Under the pieces are notes generated by a model, which did no database searches, had not been told where the DNA came from, and saw only the letters and a program-made list of their open reading frames with translations. Below are positions 26,475 through 35,406 of a stretch of DNA of 64,000 nt, piece by piece. Position 1 is the first letter of the stretch. The number at the start of each line of letters is the position of its first letter. The position numbers and the translations under genes were made by a program. The DNA comes from Shewanella corallii (GTDB taxonomy: Bacteria; Pseudomonadota; Gammaproteobacteria; Enterobacterales; Shewanellaceae): assembly GCF_023349125.1 (NCBI RefSeq), contig NZ_JAKIKT010000006.1, positions 1 through 64,000 of the forward strand. Reading direction: 5' to 3'.

Positions 26475-26513
26475 AAAAAAAGGCGGCACCAACTCTATAA
26501 GAGGTGGTGCCGC
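26475..26513 (-). terminator. rho-independent terminator of the flgBCDEFGHIJKL operon
   Basis: A 9-bp perfect stem GCGGCACCA / TGGTGCCGC (26483-26491 and 26505-26513). On the minus strand it is followed by seven Ts (A run at 26475-26481). It sits just downstream of flgL. Confidence 0.85.
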
Positions 26514-26534
26514 AAGGGAAGAAAACCCGATACA

Positions 26535-27452
26535 TCAAAGGTGGTTAAACAGGGTCAGCTGACTGATTTTGACAAAGCTCTGCTGGGACACCTGCAGTGC
26601 CGTCAATCGCATCTGGAACTCAGATACGGCACTGGGGTAGTCCAGCGCTTCGGTTTCGCCTATCACCTCTTCGTTGAACAGCACCATCTCTTCGTGTGCG
26701 CCCCTGGCCAGCTCCAGGCTGTTCTGCTTGCCACCGATATCGGTAATTGCAGCGTTAAAGCTGTCCATGGAGTCGTTGAGGGTGGTCATCATGTCGGACA
26801 CCAGATTATCGAAACCGGCTTCTCCCGGTCCCTGAGCCGGGTCATTGAGGGCATCGATCAGCTGCTGAGTCTGGTTGAGAATATCCATGCTGCCGTTAGC
26901 AAACATAAACTCTCCAGCGGTGACATTGGCCTCGGTCCAGGCGTTGGCAGAGGTTTGTACCTCTCTATGGTTGTTGTCACCCTGATACACATACTGGCCG
27001 CTGGCATCTTTGGCTACCGCCGGAGTATTGGTCAGGTTACCGGAGAACAGGTAGTTGCCCGCCTCATCTTTGGCGTTAACACTGTCGACCATGCTCTCCA
27101 ACAGTTCGGTCAGCTCGCTGGCATAAGCTGCCCTGTCTTCGGCAGAGGAGCTGCCGTTGGCGGCCAGCAGGCTGATCTCCCGCATCCGGTTTTGCAGGTC
27201 TACCATACCTGACAGGTAGGTTTCGCTGCGCTCCAGACTGGAGGAGAGGGAGTCGATGTTGTCGATATACTGCTCTGTGGCCGCCAGATGACGTTCGCTG
27301 GTCAGCACTTTTACCGTGCCGATCGGGTCATCGGAGGGACGCAGAATCGCCTTGCTGCTGGCCATCTGTTGTTCCAGATGCGCCATGGTGCTGAGGCTGC
27401 TTTGCATGCTGTAGATATTGGATGTGTACATGTTCAACATGGCAACGCGCAT
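26535..27452 (-). CDS. flgL: flagellar hook-filament junction protein FlgL
   Basis: 305 residues. The flagellin-like N-terminus (NMYTSNIYSMQSSLSTMAHLEQQMASSK, then LRPSDDPIGTVKVL) and the C-terminus (YPSAVSEFQMRLTALQVSQQSF) form the helical core of HAP3. It joins the hook-associated FlgK to the filament. It is the last gene of the flgB-L operon, 14 bases after flgK and ahead of a strong terminator. Confidence 0.92.
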   Translation of the reverse strand: MRVAMLNMYTSNIYSMQSSLSTMAHLEQQMASSKAILRPSDDPIGTVKVLTSERHLAATEQYIDNIDSLSSSLERSETYLSGMVDLQNRMREISLLAANGSSSAEDRAAYASELTELLESMVDSVNAKDEAGNYLFSGNLTNTPAVAKDASGQYVYQGDNNHREVQTSANAWTEANVTAGEFMFANGSMDILNQTQQLIDALNDPAQGPGEAGFDNLVSDMMTTLNDSMDSFNAAITDIGGKQNSLELARGAHEEMVLFNEEVIGETEALDYPSAVSEFQMRLTALQVSQQSFVKISQLTLFNHL

Positions 27453-27466
27453 GATGAATTCTCCTT

Positions 27467-28843
27467 TTACTTAAAGCTGGAAAGCAGCGACTGGAACAGT
27501 TGATCAGCAGTGGCAATCACTCTGGCATTGGCCTGGTATGCCTGCTGATAGATGATAAGGTTGGCGCCTTCTTCATCCAGGTTTACCCCGCTGGTGGCGG
27601 CCCACTGAGTCTGGGCTTCCTTTTGCAGCGCCATGGCGGTGTCCTTGTTCATATCAGCCTGACGGGCGCTGGAACCCAGCTGGCCCACCTTGGACGCAAA
27701 GGCATCGCCCATCGAGGCCGTGGTGCCCAGATATGTAAAGGTAAACTCCTTGTCGGCCAGGGCGATAAGCTCTTTGAGGTTGGCGTTGTCGCCGGGCGTG
27801 CCATCTTTACCGAAAGCCAGCATCTCAGGTTTGAGGTTCTTGTTGATCCTCAGGCTGCCAGAGGGATTACTGGCTTCGTAGATAAACAGCGGCTCTGTCA
27901 CCGGGTTACCATTGAGGTCTGTGCCCCCCGCCAGTACGCCGTTGATCTCGTCTGCCATGGTGGAGGCCAGTTCATCGATAAAGGCTTTGGACTCGGTGAG
28001 GCTGGTGTCTCTATAGTCGATAAGTGAGCCCAGGCTACCTCCTGCTTTTTGATCCAGGGGAAAACTGGCGTCGCCAAACTTGATGGCCAGTACCGACTTG
28101 TCCGGGTTGGCGACATCTGTGGTGTTTTGCAGTGTGGCGTGTGTGGTACCGCTCAGCAGGGGCTGGCCTTGAGCCAGGGAGATATTGACCAGCCCCTGAC
28201 TGTCGGTGACCACGCGAATGTCCATCAGCCCTGCCAGTTCATCAATGGCAGCATCTCTGGCATCCAACAGGGATGCCGGTGGCGTGCCGCTGGCCTGAGT
28301 CGAGCTGATCTCTTTATTGAAACCGGCGATATTTTTCAGCAGGGTGTTCACTTCGCTGACTGAAGCGCCCAACTGGCCTTCAATCTGTTGCTGCTGGGCT
28401 GAGATACCTTCGGCAATGGAGTTGAATCTCTGGGCCATACCATTGGCCTCATTCAAAACGGCCTGACGGTAGGCGATCTCATTGGGTTGCTCCAGCGCCG
28501 AGTTCATGGCGGCAAACAGCTGATCCAGGCCGTTTGAGATATTGTTGCCCTCGGCACCGAATACCTGCTCGATATTGCCGAAGTAACTGTCCTGTACCTG
28601 AGCAAAGCCCACATCTGAGCTGGTGCGCCACAGCTGGGCGACCTGGTATTGATCTGAAATACGGCGTACCCCCTCAACCATGACGCCGGTTCCGGCACCA
28701 TAAGCGCCCCCGCCCACAGAGCTGAAAATCACCTGCTGACAGGAGTACCCCGGAGTCATGCCATTGGTGGTGTTGTTGGCCATGGTTTGCAGTGCCGCCA
28801 TGCTGGCGTTCAGGCCTGACAATGCCGTGTTGATCATCTTCAT
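27467..28843 (-). CDS. flgK: flagellar hook-associated protein FlgK
   Basis: 458 residues. The N-terminal rod/hook motif (ALSGLNASMAALQTMANNTTNGMTPGYS) and C-terminal segment (ANLIIYQQAYQANARVIATADQLFQSLL) are typical of HAP1. It forms the first ring of the hook-filament junction. Its ATG overlaps the flgJ stop by four bases (ATGA), pointing to translational coupling. Confidence 0.93.
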   Translation of the reverse strand: MKMINTALSGLNASMAALQTMANNTTNGMTPGYSCQQVIFSSVGGGAYGAGTGVMVEGVRRISDQYQVAQLWRTSSDVGFAQVQDSYFGNIEQVFGAEGNNISNGLDQLFAAMNSALEQPNEIAYRQAVLNEANGMAQRFNSIAEGISAQQQQIEGQLGASVSEVNTLLKNIAGFNKEISSTQASGTPPASLLDARDAAIDELAGLMDIRVVTDSQGLVNISLAQGQPLLSGTTHATLQNTTDVANPDKSVLAIKFGDASFPLDQKAGGSLGSLIDYRDTSLTESKAFIDELASTMADEINGVLAGGTDLNGNPVTEPLFIYEASNPSGSLRINKNLKPEMLAFGKDGTPGDNANLKELIALADKEFTFTYLGTTASMGDAFASKVGQLGSSARQADMNKDTAMALQKEAQTQWAATSGVNLDEEGANLIIYQQAYQANARVIATADQLFQSLLSSFK

Positions 28844-29262
28844 TTAGGCTCCTTGGACACCAACGGCAGTATCAAAGCGGGCTGCATGGCGTTGGTGACA
28901 GGCTGTTGCTGGACTTGTCCTCTGTTTTGATTGAGGGCGACCGCCGCGTCGGTGGACTGAAGTCCAGCTGCCAGTTGTGCTGTCATCACATCGGCCAGAC
29001 CGGTGGACTGCACCTGACTCAGGTGTCCTGCCAGTTCGCTGTCATACCAGTCCCGATACATGCCGTCATTCTGGGAGGAAAGCACGCTGTCCTCATCGGC
29101 CAGCACATCACTGGCGGTGCGCATCTGCTTGAGTACCGTTTGCAGGAACTGAGCCTCAAATTGCTGGCTCACCTGCTTGAGGGCACCATACTCGCCATTG
29201 CTTTTAATCAGTTCACCGGCATCCAGTTTGCCCAGTACGCCTTGGTTATTGGTCAGTTTCAT
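28840..29262 (-). CDS. flgJ: rod-binding protein FlgJ without a muramidase domain
   Basis: 140 residues. Only the rod-binding N-terminal domain is present (QVSQQFEAQFLQTVLKQMRTAS, GMYRDWYDSELAGHLS, GLADVMTAQL). The C-terminal glucosaminidase/muramidase domain of the roughly 310-residue polar FlgJ is missing. This short form is the known arrangement in several lateral systems; peptidoglycan would have to be opened by another enzyme. Its start overlaps the flgI stop. Confidence 0.85.
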   Translation of the reverse strand: MKLTNNQGVLGKLDAGELIKSNGEYGALKQVSQQFEAQFLQTVLKQMRTASDVLADEDSVLSSQNDGMYRDWYDSELAGHLSQVQSTGLADVMTAQLAAGLQSTDAAVALNQNRGQVQQQPVTNAMQPALILPLVSKEPK

Positions 29263-30392
29263 TAGATCACCACCAAATCTGCTTCCAGTGAGCCGGCTTC
29301 CGCCAGCGCCTGCAGTATCGCCATCAAATCCATTGGAGAAGCGCCCATGCTGTTTACCGCTCTGACTATCTCCTCCAGCGAGGTGCCTTCGGGCCAGATA
29401 AACATATGGCCATTACCTGTATCGATATCCACCTGAGAATCACTGGTCACCACGGTTTCACCGGCGGCTTCACCAAAGTAGCCCGCATTGGGCTGGCTGA
29501 CCTGCTGCTGCTCTGTGATGGTGACGGTCAGGTTGCCGTGGCTGACGGCGGCTTTGCGCACCACCACATCGCCACCCAGCACTACAGTGCCGGTACGGCT
29601 GTTGAATACCACTCTGGGGATCTTGCGTCCCTGTTCAACCTGAACCTCTTCCAGCAGTGACATAAAGGTCACACGTTCACGTTCGGTTTTTGGGGCTCGA
29701 ACACTGACTTTGGCATGGCTTAACGCCTGAGCCACATCCGGTCCGAACATGCCATTGATGGCGCGTTCGATATTGCGGGCTGTGGTGAAATTGGGTTGTT
29801 TCAGGTTCAGGGTCACCGTCGGGTTTGAAGCAAAGCTGCTGTTGATAGCGGCCTCCAGCAAAGCGCCGTTGGGGATAGTGCCTACGGTCGGCACATTGAT
29901 GGTGACAGAGGTGCCGTTGCGGCCTTCAGCAGAGACGCCGCCCACCACCAGATTGCCCTGGGCGACGGCATAGATTTCACCATCCACCGCTCGCATGGGC
30001 GTCATCAGCAGGGTGCCGCCCCGCAGGCTTTTGGCATCACCCAGTGAAGACACAGTGACATCCAGTGACTGACCCGGACTGGCCATGGGAGGCACGGTAG
30101 CCACTACCGCCACGGCCGCGACGTTTTTCAGCTTGGGATCGGTACCATCTTCAATCTGCACACCGAACTGCTTGAGCATGTTCACCACAGACTGACTGGT
30201 GAATTTCACCTGAGTTTTGTCACCTGTGCCATCCAGACCCACCACCAGGCCATAGCCCACCAGTTGGTTATCACGTATGCCCTGCACATCCACTATGTCC
30301 ATCAGGTATCTGTCATTGCTGGAGGCATTGGCGGTGAGCGGCATGCCTGCAATGGCAGAGGCCAGCATCAGGGCGTAAAAAAATCGCTTCAT
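29262..30392 (-). CDS. flgI: flagellar P-ring protein FlgI
   Basis: 376 residues from ATG 30392, with AAGAGA upstream; a GTG at 30407 overlapping the flgH stop (GTGA) is an alternative. There is a signal peptide of about 23 residues ([20 protein letters not shown]). Family blocks include [57 protein letters not shown] and the C-terminal [18 protein letters not shown]. It is exported to the periplasm and assembles the P-ring around the rod. Confidence 0.93.
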   Translation of the reverse strand: MKRFFYALMLASAIAGMPLTANASSNDRYLMDIVDVQGIRDNQLVGYGLVVGLDGTGDKTQVKFTSQSVVNMLKQFGVQIEDGTDPKLKNVAAVAVVATVPPMASPGQSLDVTVSSLGDAKSLRGGTLLMTPMRAVDGEIYAVAQGNLVVGGVSAEGRNGTSVTINVPTVGTIPNGALLEAAINSSFASNPTVTLNLKQPNFTTARNIERAINGMFGPDVAQALSHAKVSVRAPKTERERVTFMSLLEEVQVEQGRKIPRVVFNSRTGTVVLGGDVVVRKAAVSHGNLTVTITEQQQVSQPNAGYFGEAAGETVVTSDSQVDIDTGNGHMFIWPEGTSLEEIVRAVNSMGASPMDLMAILQALAEAGSLEADLVVI

Positions 30393-30403
30393 AAAATCTC
30401 TTA

Positions 30404-31066
30404 TCACAGTGGGAACCAGGGGCTGTTGAAGTAACGGGCAGCCCAGCCCATGGCATTGCTGTCAGCAATGGCACCCTGACCACCATAAATAATCCGTGCA
30501 TCGGCGATGCGCTGGGAGGAGATGGTGTTGTCGTTATCGATATCTTCGACGCGGATAAGTCCCAGCAGGCGCAGATATTCGTCACCCTGGGTCAGGCGCA
30601 GCCACTTTTCACCACGGATCAGTAACACACCGTTGGGCATCACTTTGGCCACTGTCACTGTGATGGAGCCGGTCAGCTGGTTTTGCTGAGTAGTGGAACC
30701 CGCACCATTGAAACCACGACTGATTGAACCATCACCACTGGCCGCCAGACTGCCACCATCACTGCTGCCCTGAATGCCCATGGACATATCCTGAGACTTG
30801 CTGGTCTGGGTGTTGGCGCGCTTACTGGAGTAGGTTTTCTCCTCCAGATTAACGGTGAGGATATCCCCCTCGCGAAAAGCCCGCTTGTCCTTGAACAGAG
30901 TAAGCATATAGCCGGGACGATAAACGCTGCCGTCTTTGGCTTCCGGCAGGGTGTAGTCTATGGTCGGCGGTGCCCAGTCCCGGGTTCCCGGCTTCTGCTC
31001 CGGCTCGGGCAGATGGGAGGCACAGCCCCCCAGCATGAGTAATATCAAGAGTCCAATCAGTCGCAT
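30404..31066 (-). CDS. flgH: flagellar L-ring lipoprotein FlgH
   Basis: 220 residues with a lipobox LLMLGGC, Cys15 as the likely lipid-attachment site. Family blocks are [28 protein letters not shown] and [22 protein letters not shown]. The last part carries [18 protein letters not shown]. It forms the L-ring in the outer membrane. The stop overlaps the possible GTG start of flgI. Confidence 0.93.
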   Translation of the reverse strand: MRLIGLLILLMLGGCASHLPEPEQKPGTRDWAPPTIDYTLPEAKDGSVYRPGYMLTLFKDKRAFREGDILTVNLEEKTYSSKRANTQTSKSQDMSMGIQGSSDGGSLAASGDGSISRGFNGAGSTTQQNQLTGSITVTVAKVMPNGVLLIRGEKWLRLTQGDEYLRLLGLIRVEDIDNDNTISSQRIADARIIYGGQGAIADSNAMGWAARYFNSPWFPL

Positions 31067-31089
31067 ATCTGTACCTTGGCTGCCAGTGC

Positions 31090-31875
31090 TTACAGTGACT
31101 GGTTGAGGAACTTGAGCATGTCGTCAGAGGCGGACACCACTTTGGCGTTCATCTCATAGGCACGCTGGGTGGAGATCATCTCGACCATCTCTTCCACCAC
31201 ATTAACGTTGGCCCCTTCCAGAGCGCCCTGGCGCAGCTGCCCCAGCGCTTCATCACCGGGAATACCTTCAATGGCGGCGCCGGACGCATCGGTTTCCCGA
31301 TACAGGTTGTTGCCACGAGCTTCCAGACCGGCAGGGTTGGTGAAGTGAGCCAGAGTGATCTGTCCCAGCTCCTGAGCTTCCGCCTGTCCCGCCAGCTGGG
31401 CGCTGACGATACCGTCTGTGGCTATGGTGATAGTCAGGGCATCTTCCGGGATCTCAATATTGGGAACCAAAGGCAGACCCTGAGAGGTCACCATCAGGCC
31501 ATCGGCGTTACGGTAGAACTGACCGTCGCGGCTGAAAGCCAGATCGCCATTGGGCTCTTCCACCTGGAAGAAACCCTGACCTTCAATGGCCAGATCCAGT
31601 TGCTGGTTGGTGGTCATGATATCGCCGCCGGTAAATACCTTCTGGGTGCCCGCGACCCGGGTACCTGTACCGAGTTGCAAACCTGCCGGCAGCTGGTTCA
31701 GCTCATCTACCTGACCGCCGGGTTGGCGCTGCGTTTGGTAGAAAAGGTCATTAAAGGCCACGCGATCACGCTTAAAGCCTGTGGTATTGACGTTGGCTAG
31801 GTTGTTGGCAATTGTCGTCATCTTGACGTCCTGAGCGGTCAAACCTGTCTTACTGACCCAAAGTGCGCTGTGCAT
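31090..31875 (-). CDS. flgG: flagellar distal rod protein FlgG
   Basis: 261 residues, the usual length. The N-terminus has ALWVSKTGLTAQDVKMTTIANNLANVNTTGFKR and the C-terminus NVVEEMVEMISTQRAYEMNAKVVSASDDML, both of the rod/hook family. DLAIEGQGFFQV is the central family motif. It follows flgF by 14 bases. Confidence 0.94.
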   Translation of the reverse strand: MHSALWVSKTGLTAQDVKMTTIANNLANVNTTGFKRDRVAFNDLFYQTQRQPGGQVDELNQLPAGLQLGTGTRVAGTQKVFTGGDIMTTNQQLDLAIEGQGFFQVEEPNGDLAFSRDGQFYRNADGLMVTSQGLPLVPNIEIPEDALTITIATDGIVSAQLAGQAEAQELGQITLAHFTNPAGLEARGNNLYRETDASGAAIEGIPGDEALGQLRQGALEGANVNVVEEMVEMISTQRAYEMNAKVVSASDDMLKFLNQSL

Positions 31876-31889
31876 TCTCTCTATTCCTT

Positions 31890-32627
31890 TTAAGCGTCGC
31901 GCAGCAGACGGTTACCGGCATCGGCCAGCTTCTCTGCGCTTTTCATCAATTTCACCTGAACTTCGAACTGGCGGGTCAGGTCCATGGCGGCGATCAGTTC
32001 GCTGACCGCTTCGACATTGCTGCTCTCCAGTACGCCTGAGTCCACCTGTACCTGATCGTTGGCTGCGGCCAGTTCGTTGCCGTCGATACCATAGAAAAGA
32101 CCATCTTCCGCTTTGCGGATATCGGCGTTTTCCGGGTTGACCAGCTTGAGCTGACCCACCTCTTCAATCACGCCACCGGCATCGGGCAGTACTGAAACCA
32201 TGCCCTGATCACTGATAAACAGATCTCTGTATTCCGGCAGTACGATAGGGCCGTCGATACCCACCACCGGGCGACCATCTATGGTCAGCTGACCATTGGC
32301 ATCGGCCACCAGGCCGCCATGGCGGGTGTAGGCTTCGCCATCCTGGGTTTGCACTGTAAACAGGCCGTTGCCACGAATCGCCAGATCCAGATCCCGGCCC
32401 GTGGGATTGGCAACACCGGCAGCGCCGGAGAAGCCGCTGTCCTGAGTGTGAGCCAGAACCCGGGTGGGCAGGGCGGCTGCCACAGTGTCGACCCGCATGG
32501 CAGCAACACGTTCCAGATCGGCCTTAAAGCCCGGAGTATCTGCGTTGGCAAGGTTATGAGCCCGAATGGTCTGGGCTTCCATAATGCGGCTGGCACCCTG
32601 AGCCGCGGTGTAGAGCATCTTGTCCAT
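31890..32627 (-). CDS. flgF: flagellar proximal rod protein FlgF
   Basis: 245 residues. The rod N-terminal motif (YTAAQGASRIMEAQTIRAHNLANADTPGFKAD), DLAIRGNGLFTV, and the C-terminal SNVEAVSELIAAMDLTRQFEVQVKLM are as in FlgF. It lies between flgE and flgG in the usual order. Confidence 0.92.
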   Translation of the reverse strand: MDKMLYTAAQGASRIMEAQTIRAHNLANADTPGFKADLERVAAMRVDTVAAALPTRVLAHTQDSGFSGAAGVANPTGRDLDLAIRGNGLFTVQTQDGEAYTRHGGLVADANGQLTIDGRPVVGIDGPIVLPEYRDLFISDQGMVSVLPDAGGVIEEVGQLKLVNPENADIRKAEDGLFYGIDGNELAAANDQVQVDSGVLESSNVEAVSELIAAMDLTRQFEVQVKLMKSAEKLADAGNRLLRDA

Positions 32628-32636
32628 AACTGACCG

Positions 32637-33836
32637 TTAGATTGCGTTCAGCAGCGCTTGCTGCATGGTGGAGTTGGTATCCAGCACCTTGGCGTTGGAC
32701 TGGTAGTTACGCTGGGCCGTCATCAGGCTCACCATCTCGGCTGTAGTGTCGACGTTGGAGCCTTCAAGATAACCGCCTGTGATTGAACCCAGAGTGCCGG
32801 AGGCCGGCGCACCGGTTACCGCCTGACCGGCGGCTGCAGTCGCCACCCAGGCGTTATTGGACACAGGGGTCAGGCCGTTGGGGTTATTGAAGTCAGCCAG
32901 TACCACCTGGCCCTGCAGTTGCTCCTGGCCGTTGGTGTAAGTGCCGTAGATCATGCCGCTGTCATCCAGACGGATACCGTTCAGCTCGCCTGCTGTGTAA
33001 CCGTCCTGACTCAGGCTGGAGTTGTTGTAATCGGCGGCATACTGGGTGCAACTGTCGTAGTTCAGTGCCAGTTGCAGGTTATCTGCGCCAGCCGTGCCGG
33101 GAATGGTGAGGTTCAGGTCGCCACCTGTGGCCAGCTTACCCTTGCTGTCGAAGCTAATCGGGTGACCACCGGCTGGACCCACTTCCGCGCCGTTCATCAT
33201 GTAGTGAACATTCCAGCTGTTGTCGCCGGTTTTTACATAGTACTGGGTCAGAGCATGCTCATTACCCAGAGAGTCGTACACAGTCACTGTGCCGGAAGAG
33301 TGGAAGCTGCCCGGATCGTTTGCGTCGAAAGGGGTAACCGCCGGGTCGATGGCGTCGACTCTTGCATCCAGATTGGATACCTGGCCAATCTCAGTGGTGG
33401 CCTTGGCTGGCAGCGAGCCCGTTTTGATCTGCAGGTCGCTCATATTGCCGTTCTGCAGCTGACCACCTGCACCCACTGCATAGCCCTGCAGACGATTACC
33501 GGCAGGATCTGTGATAAAGCCCAGCGCATCCTGGCTGAACATACCGGCGCGGGAGTACATCTTGGTGCCGTCGGTGGCATTGAGAACGAAGAAGCCTTCA
33601 CCCTGGATACCCATGTCTAATTGACGACCTGTATAGGTGAGAGAGCCGCCCATGGAGAAGTTCTGGCTGGTGTTGGCCACGTTTACACCGCCCGGGTTTC
33701 CGCCGTTATAGATGGCTGCAAACTCGCTGCGACCACCGCGGAAACCCACAGTAGAGGAGTTGGCGATATTGTTGGAGATGGTGTTCAGATCCTGGCTGGT
33801 GGCCTGCAGACCGCTCAGGGCAATATTGAAAGACAT
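32637..33836 (-). CDS. flgE: flagellar hook protein FlgE
   Basis: 399 residues. The N-terminus (NIALSGLQATSQDLNTISNNIANSSTVGFRGGRSEF), MGIQGEGFFVL and the C-terminus (GSNVDTTAEMVSLMTAQRNYQSNAKVLDTN) are those of hook proteins. The middle DSLGNEHALTQYYVKTGDNSW is part of the hook D1/D2 domains. FlgD caps its assembly and FliK sets hook length. Confidence 0.94.
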   Translation of the reverse strand: MSFNIALSGLQATSQDLNTISNNIANSSTVGFRGGRSEFAAIYNGGNPGGVNVANTSQNFSMGGSLTYTGRQLDMGIQGEGFFVLNATDGTKMYSRAGMFSQDALGFITDPAGNRLQGYAVGAGGQLQNGNMSDLQIKTGSLPAKATTEIGQVSNLDARVDAIDPAVTPFDANDPGSFHSSGTVTVYDSLGNEHALTQYYVKTGDNSWNVHYMMNGAEVGPAGGHPISFDSKGKLATGGDLNLTIPGTAGADNLQLALNYDSCTQYAADYNNSSLSQDGYTAGELNGIRLDDSGMIYGTYTNGQEQLQGQVVLADFNNPNGLTPVSNNAWVATAAAGQAVTGAPASGTLGSITGGYLEGSNVDTTAEMVSLMTAQRNYQSNAKVLDTNSTMQQALLNAI

Positions 33837-33848
33837 GGGCTTATCCTT

Positions 33849-34514
33849 TTAAGAAACTTCAGAAATATCGAGAACAGAGACAGTGCCGAGACCGTGGTCC
33901 ATTTCGGCCATCATCATGCCCTGGGCGCTGATAAAGTGAATTTTGGTAATGGGGGCTGACAGGAAACTTTTGGCTTCGATGGATTTCTCCCCCTCTTTGG
34001 CGGCCACTTTCAGCTCATACTCACCTTTGGGCAGACCCAATGCTTCGGGGTCTATGGTGAAGGGGATATCGCCCTTTTCCTGGCTGCCCAGAGTGATGGT
34101 ACTGACAGTTTCTCCCTGCTCATTCACCAGCTCGATATCCAGTGACTCTACTGCGTGTTCCAGATAGATTTTGCCGTCGACGGCTTCGCTATCCAGCTCA
34201 AACTCAGTGGCCGGAACCATAGCTTCCTTACCGATCAAAGAGGCGGACTGCACTATGCCCAGGTTTTCCATCATCATCATCTGAGTGGTCTGGTTCTGGC
34301 GCATATGCTCCAGACTTTCAACCTGGGAGAAGGTGGCCAACTGGCTGACATATTCGTTGGCGTCCATGGGGTTGGTGGGGTCCTGATTCTGGATCTGGGC
34401 GATCATCAGAGTCATAAACTCATTCTTCAGCGAGGCGGCATCATTGGCGTTGGGAGTGACTGTATTACTGCCCTGAGGATTGGATGCTGCGTCGGCCTGG
34501 AGTTGTACTGACAT
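33849..34514 (-). CDS. flgD: flagellar hook-cap protein FlgD
   Basis: 221 residues. The N-terminal motif NDAASLKNEFMTLMIAQIQNQDPTNPMDANEYVSQLATFSQVESL is conserved in FlgD. The C-terminal beta domain includes GEYELKVAAKEG. It is the scaffold for hook polymerisation and lies directly upstream of flgE. Confidence 0.92.
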   Translation of the reverse strand: MSVQLQADAASNPQGSNTVTPNANDAASLKNEFMTLMIAQIQNQDPTNPMDANEYVSQLATFSQVESLEHMRQNQTTQMMMMENLGIVQSASLIGKEAMVPATEFELDSEAVDGKIYLEHAVESLDIELVNEQGETVSTITLGSQEKGDIPFTIDPEALGLPKGEYELKVAAKEGEKSIEAKSFLSAPITKIHFISAQGMMMAEMDHGLGTVSVLDISEVS

Positions 34515-34523
34515 GGTGCGTCC

Positions 34524-34943
34524 TTACTTGTTGCCCAGCTGCAGCAGGCCCTGCTGCATGCTGCGGGCCCGATTCATGATTTCAACACTGGTCTCGAAGG
34601 CGCGACTGGCGGCCATCATATCCGCCATCTCTTCCATAGTGTTGACGTTGGAATAGGCCACATAGCCCTTCTCGTCGGCGAAGGGATGGTCTGGTTCGTA
34701 ACGCATCTGCAGCGGTGCATCGGCTTCCACTATGCCAGCTACCTCTACTCCTGCACCCGGCGTTTTACCTTCGGCCACCTGGTTGTAGCTGGTGGAGAAA
34801 ACCGGCTTGAGGGCGCGATATGCCTGCTCCGGAGACTCGGCTGCCACGCCTGCATTGGCCAGGTTACTGGCCACAGTGTTGAGGCGTACTGTGTGGGCAG
34901 TCATCGCACTGCCGGAAATCGAATAAATCTCATTGAACGACAT
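34524..34943 (-). CDS. flgC: flagellar rod protein FlgC
   Basis: 139 residues. It has ISGSAMTAHTVRLNTVASNLANAGVA at the N-terminus, DHPFADEKGYVAYSNVNTMEEMADMMAASRAFETSVEIMNRA at the C-terminus, and the expected rod-protein length. It is the second gene of the flgB operon. Confidence 0.93.
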   Translation of the reverse strand: MSFNEIYSISGSAMTAHTVRLNTVASNLANAGVAAESPEQAYRALKPVFSTSYNQVAEGKTPGAGVEVAGIVEADAPLQMRYEPDHPFADEKGYVAYSNVNTMEEMADMMAASRAFETSVEIMNRARSMQQGLLQLGNK

Positions 34944-34975
34944 CTTGGTTGCTTACCTTAGGTCCTTGGATTGGG

Positions 34976-35326
34976 TTACTTGCCTTCGATGGCGCCGCGG
35001 ATACCGCTGATCTTCATATTCAGGAAGGTCAGACTGGTCTGAAAGTCCATGGCGTTCTGGGAGAATCTGGCCTGCTCGGCGCCCAGCTCAACAGTGTTGC
35101 CGTCGGCGCTGGCCTGATGGGGAACGCGGTAGCCTGTCTGGTATTCGCGGGACATGGGCATACCGGCATTCAGGCCTGTCATCAGAGCTGAAAAATCCAG
35201 GTCTTTGGCCTGATAGCCCGGGGTTTCGGCATTGGCCAGGTTGCTGGCGAGGATCTTGCTGCGCTCGACCCTGAAGTCCAGCAGCTGGGGGTGTACCCCG
35301 AGTGCTTCATCAAGCTTGATAGTCAT
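34976..35326 (-). CDS. flgB: flagellar rod protein FlgB
   Basis: 116 residues. The N-terminal LLDFRVERSKILASNLANAETPGYQAKDLDF is the FlgB rod motif and the C-terminal region is short and helical. It is the first gene of a ten-gene minus-strand operon flgBCDEFGHIJKL that is divergent from flgA. A near-consensus sigma-54 promoter lies about 40 bases upstream. Confidence 0.93.
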   Translation of the reverse strand: MTIKLDEALGVHPQLLDFRVERSKILASNLANAETPGYQAKDLDFSALMTGLNAGMPMSREYQTGYRVPHQASADGNTVELGAEQARFSQNAMDFQTSLTFLNMKISGIRGAIEGK

Positions 35327-35366
35327 CTGTGCTCCCAGTAAGGTATGTCGGCATTTTCAGTTCTGA

Positions 35367-35384
35367 TACCAAATAGCGTGCCAA
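35367..35384 (-). promoter_or_regulatory. sigma-54 (RpoN) promoter of the flgB operon
   Basis: On the minus strand the sequence reads TTGGCACGCTATTTGGTA. Against the sigma-54 consensus TTGGCACG-N4-TTGCW, the -24 half is perfect, the spacing is correct, and only the last consensus base of the -12 element differs (TTGG for TTGC). It lies about 40 bases before the flgB start. LafK, encoded at 42553, is the likely activator. Confidence 0.75.
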
Positions 35385-35406
35385 TTTATTAAGTTGATTA
35401 AATACA

